Assembly: GCF_001280065.1 (NCBI RefSeq)
Contig: NZ_LGEA01000058.1
Span: forward strand, 62,001 to 126,000
From: Streptomyces sp. NRRL B-1140
GTDB taxonomy: Bacteria; Actinomycetota; Actinomycetes; Streptomycetales; Streptomycetaceae
Reading direction: 5' to 3'
Length of the DNA: 64,000 nucleotides
In this document: positions 45,181 to 54,900 of the stretch, piece by piece
Layout of the letters: the number at the start of each line of letters is the position of its first letter
Position numbering within the stretch: position 1 is the stretch's first letter
Translations under genes and position numbers: made by a program
The notes under the pieces: generated by a model
Told to the model about the DNA's origin: nothing
Databases searched by the model: none
The model's input: the letters and a program-made list of their open reading frames with translations, nothing else

Positions 45181-45984
45181 CTAGGGCGCCGTGACGAAGT
45201 CGATGAGTTCTTCCACCCTGCCCAGCAGTTCCGGCTCCAGGTCCTTGTACGAATGGACGCCCGACAGGATCCGCTGCCAGGCCGCGCCCGTGTTCTCCGG
45301 CCAGCCCAGGGCCCGGCACACGCCCGTCTTCCAGTCCTGGCCGCGCGGGACCCGGGGCCAGGCGGTGATGCCCAGCGACGACGGCTTCACCGCCTCCCAG
45401 ATGTCGATGTAGGGGTGGCCCACGACCAGCGCGTGCTCGCTCGTCACCGACTGTGCGATGCGCCACTCCTTGCTGCCCGGAACCAGGTGGTCCACCAGGA
45501 CGCCCAGCCGCGCGTCCGGCCCGGGACCGAACTCGGAGACGATCGACGGCAGGTCGTCGACGCCCTCCAGGTACTCCACGACCACGCCCTCGATGCGCAG
45601 GTCGTCGCCCCACACCCTCTCGACCAGCTCGGCGTCGTGTCGGCCCTCGACGTAGATGCGGCCGGCGCGGGCCACGCGGGCGCGGGCGCCGGGGACGGCG
45701 ACCGACCCCGAGGCCGTGCGGGCGGGACGTGCCGGGCCGCCGGGCGCGGGGCGGACCAGGGTCACCACCCTGCCCTCCAGCAGGAAGCCGCGTGGCTCCA
45801 TCGGGAACACCCGGTGCTTGCCGAAGCGGTCCTCCAGCGTCACCGTGCCCGCCTCGCAGCGGATCACCGCGCCGCAGAAGCCGGTCCCCGGCTCCTCCAC
45901 CACCAGGCCCGGCTCCGCCGCCACCTCGGGCACCGGCTTCGGCTTCTTCCACGGCGGGGTCAGATCGGCGGAGTACTGGCGCAT
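45181..45984 (-). CDS. DUF3097 family protein with TOPRIM-like motif
   Basis: 267 residues. The N-terminal third is beta-rich and Pro-rich (GFCGAVIRCEAGTVTLEDRF). The central part reads IYVEGRHDAELVERVWGDDL and then VEYLEGVDDL, with GVLVDHLVPGSKEW later: a Glu on the first strand and an Asp on a later one, as in TOPRIM metal sites of RNase M5 and primases. The end is helical (LLGRVEELIDFV). I recognise it as the DUF3097 family of actinobacteria. ATG 45984 lies seven bases after TATCGT on the minus strand. A nucleic-acid role is inference. Confidence 0.82.
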   Translation of the reverse strand: MRQYSADLTPPWKKPKPVPEVAAEPGLVVEEPGTGFCGAVIRCEAGTVTLEDRFGKHRVFPMEPRGFLLEGRVVTLVRPAPGGPARPARTASGSVAVPGARARVARAGRIYVEGRHDAELVERVWGDDLRIEGVVVEYLEGVDDLPSIVSEFGPGPDARLGVLVDHLVPGSKEWRIAQSVTSEHALVVGHPYIDIWEAVKPSSLGITAWPRVPRGQDWKTGVCRALGWPENTGAAWQRILSGVHSYKDLEPELLGRVEELIDFVTAP

Positions 45985-46015
45985 TCGAATGACGATAGGA
46001 GAAGGCCGTCGGCGA

Positions 46016-46747
46016 TCACCGCGACACGCCGAAACGCGCTGCCAGCGCGTCCCGTTGCGCCCGCACGAACACCGCGTCCACCACCGCTCCGTGACCGGGC
46101 ACGTACACCGCGTCCTCGCCGCCGAGATCGAGCAGCCGGTCGAGGGCGGCAGGCCACTGCGACGGCACCGCGTCGGGGCCCGCCTGGGGCTCACCGGACT
46201 CCTCGACCAGGTCCCCGCAGAACACGACCTCCGGATCACCGGGCACCAGCACCGCCAGGTCGTGCGCGGTGTGCCCCGGCCCGACGTTCGCCAGCAGCAC
46301 CTGCCGGCCGCCGCCCAGGTCGAGCGTCCACTCGCCGGAGACCAGATGGCCTGGGGTGACCAGCCGCTCCGCCGCCTCCCGGGCCGCGGGCGCCGCCAGA
46401 CCCTGGCGCACCGCGTCCTCGCGCAGCTCCTCACGGTCCCGCACCCGCGACAGCAGCGCGTCCACGCCCACCGCGCCGAACACCTCGGTGCCGGGGAGGG
46501 CCCCGGCGCCGAGGACGTGGTCGAAGTGCGGATGGGTCAGCGCGAGATGTGTCACACGGTGACCGGTGAGCGCCCGCGCCTGCGCACCCAGCTTCGCGCC
46601 CTCGGCGAGGCTCGACCCCGCGTCGATCATGAGGACCGCCCCCTCGCCGGCGACCAGCCCGATCGTGCAGTCCCACACCGGCAGCCGGCACCGCCCCACC
46701 CCGGCGGCCACGCGCTCCCATCCGAGGTCTTCCCAAGTCACCGTCAT
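46016..46747 (-). CDS. Metallo-beta-lactamase-fold hydrolase
   Basis: 243 residues. Metal site: HPHFDH (about 72-77), GHTAHD with the next His, the GDLVEES Asp, and the final HGAVV His. The single-domain form fits the small glyoxalase II/beta-lactamase-like group, with no attached module to hint at the substrate. ATG 46747 lies exactly six bases after TAGCGT on the minus strand, so the transcript is leaderless. It is divergent from hrcA, and their promoters share the 172-bp gap that holds the CIRCE element. Confidence 0.88.
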   Translation of the reverse strand: MTVTWEDLGWERVAAGVGRCRLPVWDCTIGLVAGEGAVLMIDAGSSLAEGAKLGAQARALTGHRVTHLALTHPHFDHVLGAGALPGTEVFGAVGVDALLSRVRDREELREDAVRQGLAAPAAREAAERLVTPGHLVSGEWTLDLGGGRQVLLANVGPGHTAHDLAVLVPGDPEVVFCGDLVEESGEPQAGPDAVPSQWPAALDRLLDLGGEDAVYVPGHGAVVDAVFVRAQRDALAARFGVSR

Positions 46748-46801
46748 ACGGCGACGCTAGCGGGTACGCCCCGCTCGGGGCGCGGCGCCGCACGACCAGC
46801 C

Positions 46802-46832
46802 TTGCCGGGGGTGTACCCCACCGCCGTACACT
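46802..46832 (+). promoter_or_regulatory. hrcA promoter
   Basis: TTGCCG, 19 bases, TACACT. Transcription should start just before the CIRCE element. Confidence 0.5.
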
Positions 46833-46845
46833 GGGCCGGGGAATG

Positions 46846-46872
46846 CTGGCACTCGCACGCGCAGAGTGCCAG
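46846..46872 (+). promoter_or_regulatory. CIRCE operator of hrcA-dnaJ
   Basis: CTGGCACTC-N9-GAGTGCCAG: perfect 9-bp arms and the exact 9-bp spacer of the HrcA binding site, 48 bp before hrcA. The outer bases are CTGG/CCAG rather than the usual TTAG/CTAA, as expected at high GC. HrcA should repress its own operon until heat shock. Confidence 0.95.
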
Positions 46873-46919
46873 GCCGGACCGGCAGGGCAAGCAGGCGGAG
46901 ACTTCTGGAGGTGTGCGCG

Positions 46920-47936
46920 ATGCTCAGTGAACGCAGGCTGCAGGTGCTGCGCGCCATCGTCCAGGACTACGTCGGCACCGAGGAGCCGGTGGGCTCCAAG
47001 GCCCTCACCGAGCGGCACAGCCTCGGCGTCTCCCCGGCCACCGTCCGCAACGACATGGCGGCCCTCGAGGACGAGGGGTACATCGCCCAGCCGCACACCA
47101 GTGCCGGGCGCATCCCCACCGACAAGGGATACCGGCTGTTCGTCGACAAGCTCGCCGGCGTCAAGCCGATGACCGCGCCCGAGCGGCGCGCGATCCAGAA
47201 CTTCCTCGAGGGTGCCGTCGACCTCGACGACGTCGTGGCGCGCACGGTACGGCTGCTCGCGCAGCTGACGCGTCAGGTCGCCGTCGTGCAGTACCCGTCG
47301 CTGACCCGTTCGACCGTGCGGCACGTGGAGTTGCTCTCCCTGGCGCCCGCACGCGTGATGCTGGTGCTGATCACGGACACCGGGCGGGTCGAGCAGCGGG
47401 TGGTCGACTGCCCGGCGCCCTTCGGCGACGCCTCGCTCGCGGATCTGCGCGCGCGGCTCAACAGCCGTGTGGCGAACCGGCGTTTCGCGGATGTGCCCGG
47501 TCTGGTGGAGGATCTGCCCGAGGCGTTCGAGCACGAGGACCGGGGTACGGTCTCCACGGTGCTCTCCACACTTCTGGAGACGCTCGTCGAGGAGAACGAG
47601 GAGCGGCTGATGATCGGCGGCACCGCCAATCTGACCCGCTTCGGGCATGACTTCCCTCTCACGATCCGGCCGGTGCTGGAGGCGCTTGAGGAGCAGGTCG
47701 TGCTCCTCAAGCTGCTCGGCGAGGCGAAGGATCCGGGCGTGACCGTACGGATCGGTCACGAGAACGCCCACGAAGGACTCAACTCCACGTCCGTCGTGTC
47801 GGTCGGCTACGGTTCGGGCGGCGAGGCAGTCGCCAAGCTCGGCGTGGTCGGACCGACCCGCATGGACTACCCGGGAACGATGGGAGCGGTACGCGCAGTG
47901 GCACGGTACGTCGGACAGATCCTGGCGGAGTCGTAG
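46920..47936 (+). CDS. hrcA: Heat-inducible transcription repressor HrcA
   Basis: 338 residues from ATG 46920 (GGAGG eight bases upstream). The N-terminal winged helix is [17 protein letters not shown] with [11 protein letters not shown] and [18 protein letters not shown] (recognition helix). The middle GAF-like domain and the C-terminal region ([20 protein letters not shown]) match the family. It binds CIRCE and needs GroEL for activity. The operator lies just upstream, and the stop overlaps the dnaJ start, so repressor and chaperone are made together. Confidence 0.96.
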   Translation: MLSERRLQVLRAIVQDYVGTEEPVGSKALTERHSLGVSPATVRNDMAALEDEGYIAQPHTSAGRIPTDKGYRLFVDKLAGVKPMTAPERRAIQNFLEGAVDLDDVVARTVRLLAQLTRQVAVVQYPSLTRSTVRHVELLSLAPARVMLVLITDTGRVEQRVVDCPAPFGDASLADLRARLNSRVANRRFADVPGLVEDLPEAFEHEDRGTVSTVLSTLLETLVEENEERLMIGGTANLTRFGHDFPLTIRPVLEALEEQVVLLKLLGEAKDPGVTVRIGHENAHEGLNSTSVVSVGYGSGGEAVAKLGVVGPTRMDYPGTMGAVRAVARYVGQILAES

Positions 47937-49072
47937 TGGCCACGGACTACTACGCCGTACTCGGCGTGCGCCGCGACGCGTCGCAGGAAGAGATCAAGAA
48001 GGCCTTCCGGCGGCTCGCGCGCGAGCTGCACCCGGACGTCAACCCCGATCCGAAGACCCAGGAGCGGTTCAAGGAGATCAACGCCGCTTACGAGGTGCTG
48101 TCGGACCCGCAGAAGAAGCAGGTCTACGACCTCGGCGGCGACCCGCTCTCGCAGGCCGGAGGCGGCGGCGCGGGCGGCTTCGGAGCCGGTGGCTTCGGGA
48201 ACTTCTCGGACATCATGGACGCGTTCTTCGGGACGGCGTCGCAGCGCGGACCGCGCTCGCGCACCCGCCGCGGCCAGGACGCGATGATCCGTATCGAGGT
48301 CGAGCTCGACGAGGCGGCCTTCGGTACGACCAAGGACATCCAGGTCGACACGGCCGTCGTCTGCAACACCTGCAGCGGTGAGGGCGCGGCCCCGGGCACC
48401 TCCGCCCAGACGTGTGACATGTGCCGCGGCCGCGGTGAGGTCTCGCAGGTGACCCGGTCCTTCCTGGGGCAGGTCATGACGTCCCGGCCGTGCCCGCAGT
48501 GCCAGGGCTTCGGCACGGTCGTCCCGACCCCGTGCCCGGAGTGCGCCGGTGACGGCCGCGTCCGGTCCCGCCGTACGCTCACGGTCAAGATCCCGGCCGG
48601 TGTCGACAACGGCACGCGGATCCAGCTCGCCGGAGAGGGCGAGGTCGGCCCCGGCGGCGGCCCGGCCGGTGACCTCTACGTCGAGATCCACGAGCTGCCG
48701 CACAGCACGTTCCAGCGGCGCGGCGACGATCTGCACTGCACGGTGACGATCCCCATGACGGCGGCGGCCCTCGGCACGAAGGTGCCGCTGGAGACGCTCG
48801 ACGGCATGGAGGAGGTCGACATCCGCCCGGGCACCCAGTCCGGCCAGTCGATCCCGCTGCACGGCCGGGGCGTCACGCACCTGCGCGGCGGCGGACGCGG
48901 CGACCTCATCGTCCACGTCGAGGTCCAGACCCCGACCAAGCTCGACCCCGAGCAGGAACGCCTGCTGCGCGAGCTCTCCAAGCTCCGCGGCGAGGAACGG
49001 CCCACGGGGCAGTTCCAGCCGGGGCAGCAGGGGTTGTTCTCGCGGTTGAAGGACGCCTTCAACGGTCGCTGA
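47936..49072 (+). CDS. dnaJ: Chaperone protein DnaJ
   Basis: 378 residues. J domain with HPD in RELHPDVNP (about 28-36), then a Gly/Phe-rich linker and the zinc domain with four repeats ([32 protein letters not shown]). The C-terminal substrate domains end with [11 protein letters not shown]. It stimulates DnaK ATPase. This is the second type of Streptomyces DnaJ, linked to hrcA rather than to dnaK. GTG 47936 shares its G with the hrcA stop TAG and uses GGAG seven bases upstream, so it is coupled and CIRCE-controlled. Confidence 0.96.
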   Translation: MATDYYAVLGVRRDASQEEIKKAFRRLARELHPDVNPDPKTQERFKEINAAYEVLSDPQKKQVYDLGGDPLSQAGGGGAGGFGAGGFGNFSDIMDAFFGTASQRGPRSRTRRGQDAMIRIEVELDEAAFGTTKDIQVDTAVVCNTCSGEGAAPGTSAQTCDMCRGRGEVSQVTRSFLGQVMTSRPCPQCQGFGTVVPTPCPECAGDGRVRSRRTLTVKIPAGVDNGTRIQLAGEGEVGPGGGPAGDLYVEIHELPHSTFQRRGDDLHCTVTIPMTAAALGTKVPLETLDGMEEVDIRPGTQSGQSIPLHGRGVTHLRGGGRGDLIVHVEVQTPTKLDPEQERLLRELSKLRGEERPTGQFQPGQQGLFSRLKDAFNGR

Positions 49073-49098
49073 CGGGGCGCCCGTAACCGGTGATACAG

Positions 49099-49131
49099 GG
49101 CGCCTCCCGGGTGACGGGAGGTGCCTGTTCC
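49099..49131 (+). terminator. Terminator of the hrcA-dnaJ operon
   Basis: GGCGCCTCCCG pairs with CGGGAGGTGCC (one G-T pair, 5-base loop), followed by TGTTCCTCT. Confidence 0.75.
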
Positions 49132-49195
49132 TCTGGTCTATGCCAGTCGGCAGGCCGGTTTCGGAGTGGTGCGCGGGACGTGACAACATGCGGTC

Positions 49196-50269
49196 ATGTC
49201 CTCCGCACTGACCGATCTCTTCCCCCACCCGATCGTGCAGGCCCCCATGGCGGGCGGCGTCTCCGTACCGCAGCTCGCCGCCGCCGTGTGCGAGGCGGGC
49301 GGGCTCGGATTCCTCGCCGCCGGGTACAAGACCGCCGACGGGATGTACCAGGAGATCAAGCAGCTCCGGAGCCTCACGAGCAGGCCCTTCGGCGTCAACG
49401 TCTTCATGCCGCAGCCGGAGTACGCCGACCCCGCCGCCGTCGACGTCTACGCCCACCAGCTGGCCGGCGAGGCCACCTGGTACGAGGCCGAGCTCGGCGA
49501 CCCGGACAGCGGACGCGACGACGGCTTCGAGGCCAAGCTCGTGGTGCTGCGCGACAACCCCGTACAGGTCGTGTCGTTCCACTTCGGCGTCCCGGGCCGC
49601 GAGGTCGTCGACGCCCTGCACCGCGTCGGCACCTTCGTCCTGGCCGCCGCGACCACCCCCGACGAGGCCCGGGCCGTGGAGCGGGCGGGTGCGGACGGGG
49701 TCATCGCCCAGGGCGTCGAGGCCGGCGGCCACCAGGGCACCCACCGGGACATCCCCGAGACCGACCGTTCCGGCGTCGGCCTGCTGTCGCTGATCGCCCA
49801 GGTCCGTGAGGCCGTGAGCATCCCGATCATCGCCGCCGGCGGCATCATGCGCGGCGGCCAGATCGCCGGTGTCCTCGCCGCGGGCGCGAGCGCCGCCCAG
49901 CTGGGCACCGCCTTCCTCGCCACACACGAGTCGGGGGCGAACGCCCTGCACAAGCAGGCGCTGACCAACCCCCTCTTCGTACGTACGGAGTTGACCCGGG
50001 CCTTCTCCGGCCGTCCGGCACGCGGCCTGGTCAACCGGTTCCTGCGCGAGCACGGCCCGTACGCGCCCGCCGCCTACCCCGAGATCCACCACCTCACCTC
50101 GCCGCTGCGCAAGGCCGCCGCCAAGGCCGGGGACGCGCAGGGCATGGCACTGTGGGCCGGGCAGGGGCACCGGATGGCGCGGGAGCTGCCCGCCGGGCAG
50201 CTGGTGGAGGTACTGGCCGGTGAACTGGCCGCCGCCCGCGCCTCGTTGACCGGCGGGGGTGTGCTGTGA
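49196..50269 (+). CDS. Nitronate monooxygenase family FMN protein
   Basis: 357 residues; TIM-barrel flavoprotein that oxidises alkyl nitronates such as propionate 3-nitronate. Family motifs: QAPMAGGVS at the start, GFLAAGYKT, and the catalytic-His region GVEAGGHQGTH (about 177-187). AAGGIMRGGQIAGVLAAGAS (FMN phosphate loop) and LGTAFLATHES follow. Length is standard. ATG 49196 has only a weak -10-like CAACAT six bases upstream. Its stop overlaps the rsmE start by GTGA. Confidence 0.9.
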   Translation: MSSALTDLFPHPIVQAPMAGGVSVPQLAAAVCEAGGLGFLAAGYKTADGMYQEIKQLRSLTSRPFGVNVFMPQPEYADPAAVDVYAHQLAGEATWYEAELGDPDSGRDDGFEAKLVVLRDNPVQVVSFHFGVPGREVVDALHRVGTFVLAAATTPDEARAVERAGADGVIAQGVEAGGHQGTHRDIPETDRSGVGLLSLIAQVREAVSIPIIAAGGIMRGGQIAGVLAAGASAAQLGTAFLATHESGANALHKQALTNPLFVRTELTRAFSGRPARGLVNRFLREHGPYAPAAYPEIHHLTSPLRKAAAKAGDAQGMALWAGQGHRMARELPAGQLVEVLAGELAAARASLTGGGVL

Positions 50270-51006
50270 CCGCGCCGGTGTTCGTGGTCGACCACTTCGA
50301 CGCCGGGGGTGGCGGCCGGTACGTACTCGACGGACCGGAGGGACGGCACGCCGTCTCCGTGAAGCGGCTGCGCGCCGGTGAGGACGTCGTCCTCACGGAC
50401 GGGGCCGGCCGCTGGGCGGACTGCGTCGTGCTCGGCACGGAGGGCAAGGACCGGCTGATCCTTCAGCTGGACTCGTGGTCCGAGGAGCCCGCGGAGCAGC
50501 CCCGGATCACCGTCGTCCAGGCCCTGCCCAAGGGCGACCGGGGCGAACTCGCCGTCGAGACGATGACCGAGACCGGCGTCGACGCGATCGTGCCGTGGGC
50601 GGCGTCGCGCTGCATCACGCAGTGGAAGGGCGAACGCGGGCAGAAGGCCCTGGGCAAGTGGCGGGCCACGGCCCGGGAGGCCGGCAAGCAGTCCCGCCGG
50701 CTGCGCTTCCCCGAGGTCGCGGCGGCGGCGACGACCAAGCAGGTCGCCTCCCTGCTGGCCGGAGCGGACTTCGCAGCCGTGCTGCACGAGAGCGGGGACA
50801 CCCCCCTGGCCACCGCCGAGCTGCCGGCCACCGGTGAGATCGTGCTGGTCGTGGGACCCGAGGGCGGCGTGGCGCCGGAGGAACTGGCGCTGTTCGAGGA
50901 GGCGGGGGCGCGGGCGTACCGCCTCGGACCCAGTGTGCTGCGCACATCGACCGCCGGGACGGCCGCCGCGGCCGTACTCCTGGCACGCACCGGACGCTGG
51001 TCCTGA
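50266..51006 (+). CDS. rsmE: 16S rRNA (uracil1498-N3)-methyltransferase
   Basis: 246 residues; SPOUT-class enzyme that methylates U1498 of 16S rRNA. The N-terminal PUA-like domain contains VDHFDAGGGGRYVLDGPEGR. The C-terminal knot has VVGPEGGVAPEE (about 203-214) and RLGPSVLRTSTAGTAA, the family's SAM-binding loops. GTG 50266 overlaps the previous stop by four bases. Only 29 bp separate it from a truncated VOC-like frame that may ride on the same transcript. Confidence 0.95.
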   Translation: MTAPVFVVDHFDAGGGGRYVLDGPEGRHAVSVKRLRAGEDVVLTDGAGRWADCVVLGTEGKDRLILQLDSWSEEPAEQPRITVVQALPKGDRGELAVETMTETGVDAIVPWAASRCITQWKGERGQKALGKWRATAREAGKQSRRLRFPEVAAAATTKQVASLLAGADFAAVLHESGDTPLATAELPATGEIVLVVGPEGGVAPEELALFEEAGARAYRLGPSVLRTSTAGTAAAAVLLARTGRWS

Positions 51007-51035
51007 TCTCTGGAGGCACCAAGTTCAGCCCCGCG

Positions 51036-51299
51036 GTGGGCTCCGCGGGGATCGCGTTGCAGGACCGGTCGATGATGGCCGAGGTGCTCGACGAAGTGGG
51101 CGACGCGGCGGCCGGCCACCGCTCCCTGGTCGTACTGCGGGTGGACGGCCTCGACGCGTACTGCGAGGAGATCACCATGCGCGGCGCCACGGTGCTGCAC
51201 GGCCCGGCGCCCATGACGGACCGCATGCGGGTGGCCCATCTCAAGGACCCCGAGGGCAACTTGGTGGAGCTTCAGGAGTGGCTGCTGCTGCGCGGCTGA
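51036..51299 (+). CDS. Truncated VOC-like protein (possible remnant)
   Basis: 87 residues from GTG 51036 covering about the C-terminal two thirds of a single VOC domain: GSAGIALQDRSMMAEVLDEV, then VDGLDAYCEEI, and DPEGNLVELQEW at the end. The frame continues upstream as GGTKFSPA, which is also VOC-like, without a start codon, and a GGAGG lies 19 bases before the GTG, too far to serve it. It therefore looks like a VOC gene whose first module is missing or was replaced by the rsmE end. A functional half-size VOC protein is possible. Confidence 0.5.
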   Translation: MGSAGIALQDRSMMAEVLDEVGDAAAGHRSLVVLRVDGLDAYCEEITMRGATVLHGPAPMTDRMRVAHLKDPEGNLVELQEWLLLRG

Positions 51300-51348
51300 C
51301 GCCTTTGCGCCCTACCGCGCCGCCTCCGACAGTGGCAGGCTCCCCTCC

Positions 51349-51894
51349 ATGGGGGCTTCGAGGAGGATTCGGAGGGGGCCGCGCGGCCGGCGCGTCGCGG
51401 TGGCGGCGGTGTTCGCCGCCGTGGCCGTGGGCGGCGCCGTCGCCTGCGAGCCCGGCAGCGTCAGCGCCGCGTCCGTCGCGTACACCACCGACCAGACGGT
51501 GACCGAAGAGCTCGAGCGGCAGAAGGCGGACGTGCGGTGGCTCACGTGCACCGCCTCCTACGGGGAGAACGGCGGGAAGTCGTCACCCTCCGCGCGTGAG
51601 CGGACCGTCGCGACCGTCGACTGCGAGGGCGAGACCGACGACGGCAAGGACATCACCGTCGACGGCAAGGTCACCCACGCGGTGAACGGCGCCTGCGTAC
51701 GCGGGAACATCACCGCCAAGGTGGACGGCAAGGTGTGGTTCGAGGTCGACGGCCTCGGCGACTGCGACTCCACCAGCCCGCCGCCCGTCGGCGGCCCCTC
51801 GAACGGGCAGCCCGGGCCGACGGTCACCGTGACCGTCACCCAGACCATCTGGTGCGAGCGGTACCCGGACTGCCGCCCTGTCGAGGGCAAGTGA
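51349..51894 (+). CDS. Small exported protein, possibly a lipoprotein
   Basis: 181 residues. A basic start (GASRRIRRGPRGRR) and hydrophobic stretch (VAVAAVFAAVAVGGAVAC) form a signal peptide; AVAC could be a weak lipobox with Cys33. The mature part has a beta-rich region with three cysteines (LTCTASY, VDCEGE, GACVRG), then a Pro/Gly linker and a C-terminal segment with paired cysteines (WCERYPDC). It resembles DUF4333-like secreted proteins, but I am not sure. No ribosome site is obvious. Confidence 0.7.
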   Translation: MGASRRIRRGPRGRRVAVAAVFAAVAVGGAVACEPGSVSAASVAYTTDQTVTEELERQKADVRWLTCTASYGENGGKSSPSARERTVATVDCEGETDDGKDITVDGKVTHAVNGACVRGNITAKVDGKVWFEVDGLGDCDSTSPPPVGGPSNGQPGPTVTVTVTQTIWCERYPDCRPVEGK

Positions 51895-51927
51895 TCCGAA
51901 CCCTGTCCGCGCGGCGTCGTCCCTGCA

Positions 51928-51933
51928 TAGGGT
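51928..51933 (+). promoter_or_regulatory. -10 element giving a leaderless tricorn-protease transcript
   Basis: TAGGGT, six bases, then GTG 51940. No ribosome site. Confidence 0.6.
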
Positions 51934-51939
51934 GATCGG

Positions 51940-54900
51940 GTGACATCGCCTGCTTACCTCCGGTTCCCCCATGTGCACGGCGACCTGGTCGCCTTCACCG
52001 CCGAGGACGACGTGTGGCTCGCTCCGTTCGACGGCGGCCGGGCCTGGCGGGTCAGCGCCGACAACATGCCGGTGACCCAGCCCCGGATCTCGCCCGACGG
52101 CACCACCGTCGCCTGGACCTCCACCCGTGACGGCGCCCCCGAGGTCTTCATCGCCCCGGTCGACGGCGGTCCGGCCAAGCGGCTGACGTACTGGGGGAGT
52201 CTCAAGACACAGGTGCGCGGCTGGACCCCGGACGGCGAGGTCCTGGCGATCAGCGCCCATGGGGAGGCGAGCCTGCGCCGCACCTGGGCGCGTGCCGTAC
52301 CGCTGGACGGCGGCCCGGCCACCACCCTGCCGTACGGGCCCGTCGGCGACGTCGCGCACGGCCCGCACACGGTGCTGCTGTCCGCGCCCATGGGGCGTGA
52401 GGCGGCCTGGTGGAAGCGGTACCGCGGAGGCACGGCGGGCAAGCTGTGGATCGACCCCGAGAACGACGGGGAGTTCGTGCGGCTGCACGAGGACCTCGAC
52501 GGCAACATCGAGTACCCGCTCTGGGTGGAGGACAGGATCGGCTTCCTCTCCGACCACGAGGGCACCGGAGCGCTCTACTCCTCCCTCGCCGACGGATCCG
52601 ACCTGCGCCGGCACACACCCCTCGACGGCTTCTACGCCCGGCACGCGGCGAGCGACGGCACCCGGGTCGTCTACTCCAGCGCCGGTGAACTGTGGGTGCT
52701 GGACGACCTGGAGGGCGCCGAGCCGCGGCGGCTGGACGTGCGGCTGGGCGGACAGCGCGCCGATCTCCAGCCGTTCCCGGTGAACGCCTCCCGGTGGTTC
52801 GGCTCGGCGTCCCCGGACCACACCGCACGCGGCAGCGCCGTCGCCGTACGCGGCTCCGTGCACTGGGTCACCCACCGCTCCGGCCCGGCCCGCGCGCTTG
52901 CCGCGACACCGGGCGTACGGGCCCGGCTGCCGCGGACGTTCCGCGCGGACGGCGAGCAGTGGGTGGTGTGGGTGACGGACGCCGAGGGCGACGACGCCCT
53001 GGAGTTCGCCCCCGCCACCGGACTCGCCCCGGGCGCGACACCCCGCCGGATCGCCGCCGGACAGCTCGGCCGGGTGCTGGACCTCGCCATGGCGCCCGAC
53101 GGCAGCCGTGCCGCCGTGTCCTGCCACGACGGGCGCCTGCTGCTGGTGGAGCGGGAGACGGGCGAGGTGCGGGAGGTCGACCGCAGCGAGGACGGTGACG
53201 TGTCGGGCCTGGTCTTCTCGCCCGACTCGTCGTGGCTCGCCTGGTCCCACCCCGGCCCCCGGCCGCTGAGCCAGCTGAAACTCGCCAACACCACCGACCT
53301 CTCGGTCACCGAGGCCACCCCGCTGCGCTTCCAGGACTACGCGCCCGCGTTCACCCTGGACGGCAAGCACCTCGCCTTCCTCTCGACCCGCTCCTTCGAC
53401 CCGGTCTACGACGAGCACGTCTTCGACCTGGCCTTCGTGGTGGGGGCCCGGCCGCACCTGATCACCCTCGCGGCCACCACGCCCTCCCCGTTCGGACCGC
53501 AGCGGCACGGCCGGTCGTTCGAGACGCCCGACCGGGAGGAGACTCCCGACAGCGAGGGCACCCCCACCACCCGCATCGACCTCGAAGGCCTCGCCGACCG
53601 CATCGTGCCCTTCCCGGTCGAGGCCGCCCGCTACACCAACCTGCGCGCCGCCAAGGACGGAGTCCTGTGGCTGCGCCATCCGGTCGCCGGGGTGCTCGGC
53701 GCGTCCCGGGCCACCCCGGACGACCCCGACCCCAAGTCCGAGCTGGAGCGCTACGACCTCGCGCAGCAGCGCCTGGAACACCTCGCCGTGGACGCCGACC
53801 ACTTCGCGGTCAGCGGCGACGGCAAGCGGGTGCTGCTGTGGACCGACGGACGGCTGAAGGTCGTCCCCAGCGACCGGCGCGCCTCCGGCGACGACGACAG
53901 CGACTCCAACATCACCGTCGACCTGGGCCGGGTGCGCCAGTTCGTCGACCCGGCGGCCGAGTGGCGCCAGATGTTCGACGAGAACGGCCGCATCATGCGG
54001 GACCACTTCTGGCGGCCGGACATGAGCGGCGTCGACTGGGACGGCGTCCTCGACCGCTACCGCCCGGTCGTGGAGCGGCTCGCCACCCACGACGACCTGG
54101 TCGACCTGCTGTGGGAGGTCCAGGGCGAGCTCGGCACCTCGCACGCCTATGTCACCCCGCGTGGCGGACACGGCGGCGGCCCCCGCCTCGGCCTGCTCGG
54201 TGCCGACATCTCCCGCCACGAGGACGGCAGTTGGCGGGTCGACCGCATCCTGCCCTCCGAGACCTCCGACCCGGACGCCCGCAGCCCGCTGGCCGCGCCG
54301 GGCGTCGCGGTACGCCCCGGGGACGCCGTCGTGGCGGTCGCGGGCCAGCCGGTCGACCCCGTTCTCGGCCCCGGCCCGCTGCTGATCGGCACGGCGAACA
54401 AGCCGGTGGAGCTGACCATCTCCCCCTCGGGCGGCGGCGACCCCCGGCACGCCGTCGTCGTCCCGGTCGCCGACGAGGAACCCCTGCGCTACCACGCCTG
54501 GGTCGCCGACCGCCGGGCCTACGTCCACGAGAAGTCCGGCGGCCGCCTCGGCTATCTGCACGTCCCCGACATGCAGGCCCCCGGCTGGGCCCAGATCCAC
54601 CGCGACCTGCGCGTCGAGGTCGCCCGTGAGGGCCTGGTCGTCGACGTCCGGGAGAACCGCGGCGGCCACACCTCCCAGCTGGTCGTCGAGAAGCTGGCCC
54701 GCCGCATCGTCGGCTGGGCCGTCCCGCGCGGCATGCGCCCCTACAGCTACCCCGAGGACGCCCCGCGCGGCCCGGTCGTGGCCGTCGCCAACGAGTTCTC
54801 CGGCTCCGACGGCGACATCGTCAACGCGGCGATCAAGGCCCTTGGCCTCGGCCCGGTCGTCGGCACCCGCACCTGGGGCGGCGTCATCGGCATCGACAGC

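Noticed and set aside
47867..50170. 767-codon minus-strand frame
   Set aside because: Antisense shadow of dnaJ and the nitronate monooxygenase gene.
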